NCBI RefSeq assembly: GCF_029537485.1
Contig: NZ_JARPUS010000001.1
Location: 434,001 to 498,000 of the forward strand
Origin: Pseudomonas sp. GOM6
GTDB taxonomy: Bacteria > Pseudomonadota > Gammaproteobacteria > Pseudomonadales > Pseudomonadaceae
Reading direction: 5' to 3'
DNA length: 64,000 nucleotides
The number at the start of each line of letters is the position of its first letter. The stretch's first letter is position 1. Under the pieces are notes generated by a model. That model was not told the origin of the DNA. It ran no database searches and was given only the letters and a program-made list of their open reading frames with translations. The translations under genes were made by a program, and so were the position numbers. This document shows positions 63,020-64,000 of this stretch, piece by piece.

Positions 63020-63727
63020 TCAGAACAAGCGCGCCAGCAGTGCGGGGACCGCGGTTTCCACCCGCAGGATGCGCTCGCCGAGTTGCACTGGCTGCAGACC
63101 GGACTCCTGCAACTTCTCGACCTCATAGGGGATCCAGCCGCCTTCCGGGCCGATGGCCAGGGTCACCGGTTGCTCGACATTGCGCGGGCAGGCGGGGAAG
63201 TCGCCGGGGTGGCCGACCAGGCCGAGCGTGTCGGCGACCATGGCTGGCAGATGATCTTCGACGAAGGGCTTGAAGCGCTTCTCGATCAGGACTTCGGGCA
63301 GCACCGTGTCGCGGGCCTGCTCCAGACCCAGGATTAGCTGCTCGCGGATGGCGTCTTCACTGAGGAAGGGGGTTTGCCAGAAGCTTTTTTCCACCCGATA
63401 GCTGTTCAGTAGCACCAGGCGCGGCACGCCCATGGCGGCGATGGTCTGCAGGGTGCGCTTGAGCATCTTCGGTCGTGGCAGGGCCAGCAGCAGGGTCAGC
63501 GGCAGTTTGGTCGGTGGCGGCTGGTCCAGTTCGACCTGCAGTTCGGCGTGTTGCGCATCCAGCGTCAGCAGGGTGCCGCGCCCCATCAGGCCGCCGAGGC
63601 GACCAACGCGCAGGGTGTCGCCGTTCTCGGCACCGTGCACCTCATGCAGGTGCTTGAGGCGCCGCCCGCTGAGCACGGCGCGATCCGCCGCGACGAAGTC
63701 GGCGTCTTCCAGTAGCAGCAGGTTCAT
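63020..63727 (-). CDS. rsmE: 16S rRNA (uracil-1498-N3)-methyltransferase
   Basis: The 235-residue SPOUT enzyme has [17 protein letters not shown] near 28, [22 protein letters not shown] near 80 and [17 protein letters not shown] near 187, the SAM knot. It methylates U1498 in 16S rRNA. Its start overlaps the tatC stop by 4 bp. Confidence 0.95.
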   Translation of the reverse strand: MNLLLLEDADFVAADRAVLSGRRLKHLHEVHGAENGDTLRVGRLGGLMGRGTLLTLDAQHAELQVELDQPPPTKLPLTLLLALPRPKMLKRTLQTIAAMGVPRLVLLNSYRVEKSFWQTPFLSEDAIREQLILGLEQARDTVLPEVLIEKRFKPFVEDHLPAMVADTLGLVGHPGDFPACPRNVEQPVTLAIGPEGGWIPYEVEKLQESGLQPVQLGERILRVETAVPALLARLF

Positions 63728-64000
63728 GGCAAAGGCGCGGGCGGCTTATCGTCCGGTTCGACTTCATGTTCGCTGCGCTTGCGCACCAGGCTGCCGAACA
63801 GCAGCCCGGATTCGAACAACAGCCACATGGGCACGGCCAGCAGGGTCTGCGAGAACACGTCCGGCGGAGTCAGCACCATGCCCACCACGAAGCAGCCGAC
63901 CACTACGTAGGGGCGGCTCTTGCGCAGGGTGGCGACGTCGACGATACCGACCCAGATCAGCAGGAAGGTGGCCACCGGAATCTCGAAGGCCACGCCGAAG
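63724..64000 (-). CDS. tatC: TatC, C-terminal part only
   Basis: The frame is open to the right edge. About 92 residues cover the end of Tat[59 protein letters not shown] (helices 5-6) and an acidic tail. TatC is the twin-arginine translocation receptor; it would export PhoX of this window. It overlaps rsmE by 4 bp. Confidence 0.92.
   Translation of the reverse strand, partial: FGVAFEIPVATFLLIWVGIVDVATLRKSRPYVVVGCFVVGMVLTPPDVFSQTLLAVPMWLLFESGLLFGSLVRKRSEHEVEPDDKPPAPLP

Overview
The window is chromosomal DNA of a Pseudomonas, probably from the P. aeruginosa / P. mendocina / P. alcaligenes side of the genus. The evidence is the high GC, the estA autotransporter esterase, a GacA-controlled Rsm small RNA, a bioBFHCD operon followed by three acyl-CoA dehydrogenase paralogues, glcB near rarD/srkA/comF, Pseudomonas REP elements (GTGGGAGCGGCTTCAGCC type) and many Pseudomonas-type DUF proteins. 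There are no rRNA, tRNA, phage, IS or CRISPR features. Gene order looks like a mosaic of blocks that, from memory, are separate in P. aeruginosa PAO1 (glcB-to-acyl-CoA-dehydrogenase block; fbp/dtd/rsmE/tatC block; dctPQM block).

Layout. 1-2.7 kb: end of a phosphoethanolamine transferase gene, then estA. 2.7-4.6 kb (minus): a three-gene bufferin-type RiPP operon, with a Cys-rich secreted precursor (DUF2282), an MNIO/DUF692 modifying enzyme and a DUF2063 partner. 4.7-7.9 kb (minus): the dctPQM TRAP dicarboxylate transporter with a sigma-54 promoter and two upstream dyads 32 bp apart. 8.0-8.7 kb: a YkgJ protein and the Rsm small RNA, preceded by a perfect GacA box. 8.7-10.7 kb (minus): an AraC regulator and a degenerate GGDEF protein.

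11-19.8 kb (plus): a phosphate-scavenging island. A PHO box precedes a TonB-dependent receptor, a lipoprotein beta-propeller phytase, a dedicated ExbB-ExbD-TonB motor and a Tat-exported PhoX phosphatase. 20-28.8 kb: truncated hemoglobin, a small ORF, DUF900 hydrolase, DHA2 exporter, PepSY membrane protein, DnaQ-like exonuclease, cNMP/CBS/DUF294 protein and a nitronate monooxygenase-like protein. 29-32.4 kb: a betaine-type ABC importer. 32.4-39.6 kb: glcB, a GNAT, a GcvR-like ACT protein, 0.7 kb of degenerate tandem repeats carrying DnaA-box-like words, rarD, srkA and comF.

39.6-44.3 kb: the biotin operon bioBFHCD, with a candidate BirA operator inside the divergent comF start. 44.4-45.5 kb: a rod-protein-like small gene and a SprA-type HEQAH protein. 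45.6-52.8 kb: three acyl-CoA dehydrogenases (the first behind a promoter overlapped by two PsrA-like boxes) and an intact GGEEF diguanylate cyclase. 53-58 kb: a DUF2339/DUF3999 envelope pair. 58-64 kb: fbp, DUF924, small lipoproteins, a lipocalin, proline iminopeptidase, dtd, UPF0158, rsmE and the 3' end of tatC.

The most notable systems are the bufferin operon, the self-contained PHO/TonB phytate-type island, the Rsm sRNA with its GacA site, the sigma-54 dct control region and the tandem repeats near 36 kb. All assignments come from reading the sequence; no database search was run.
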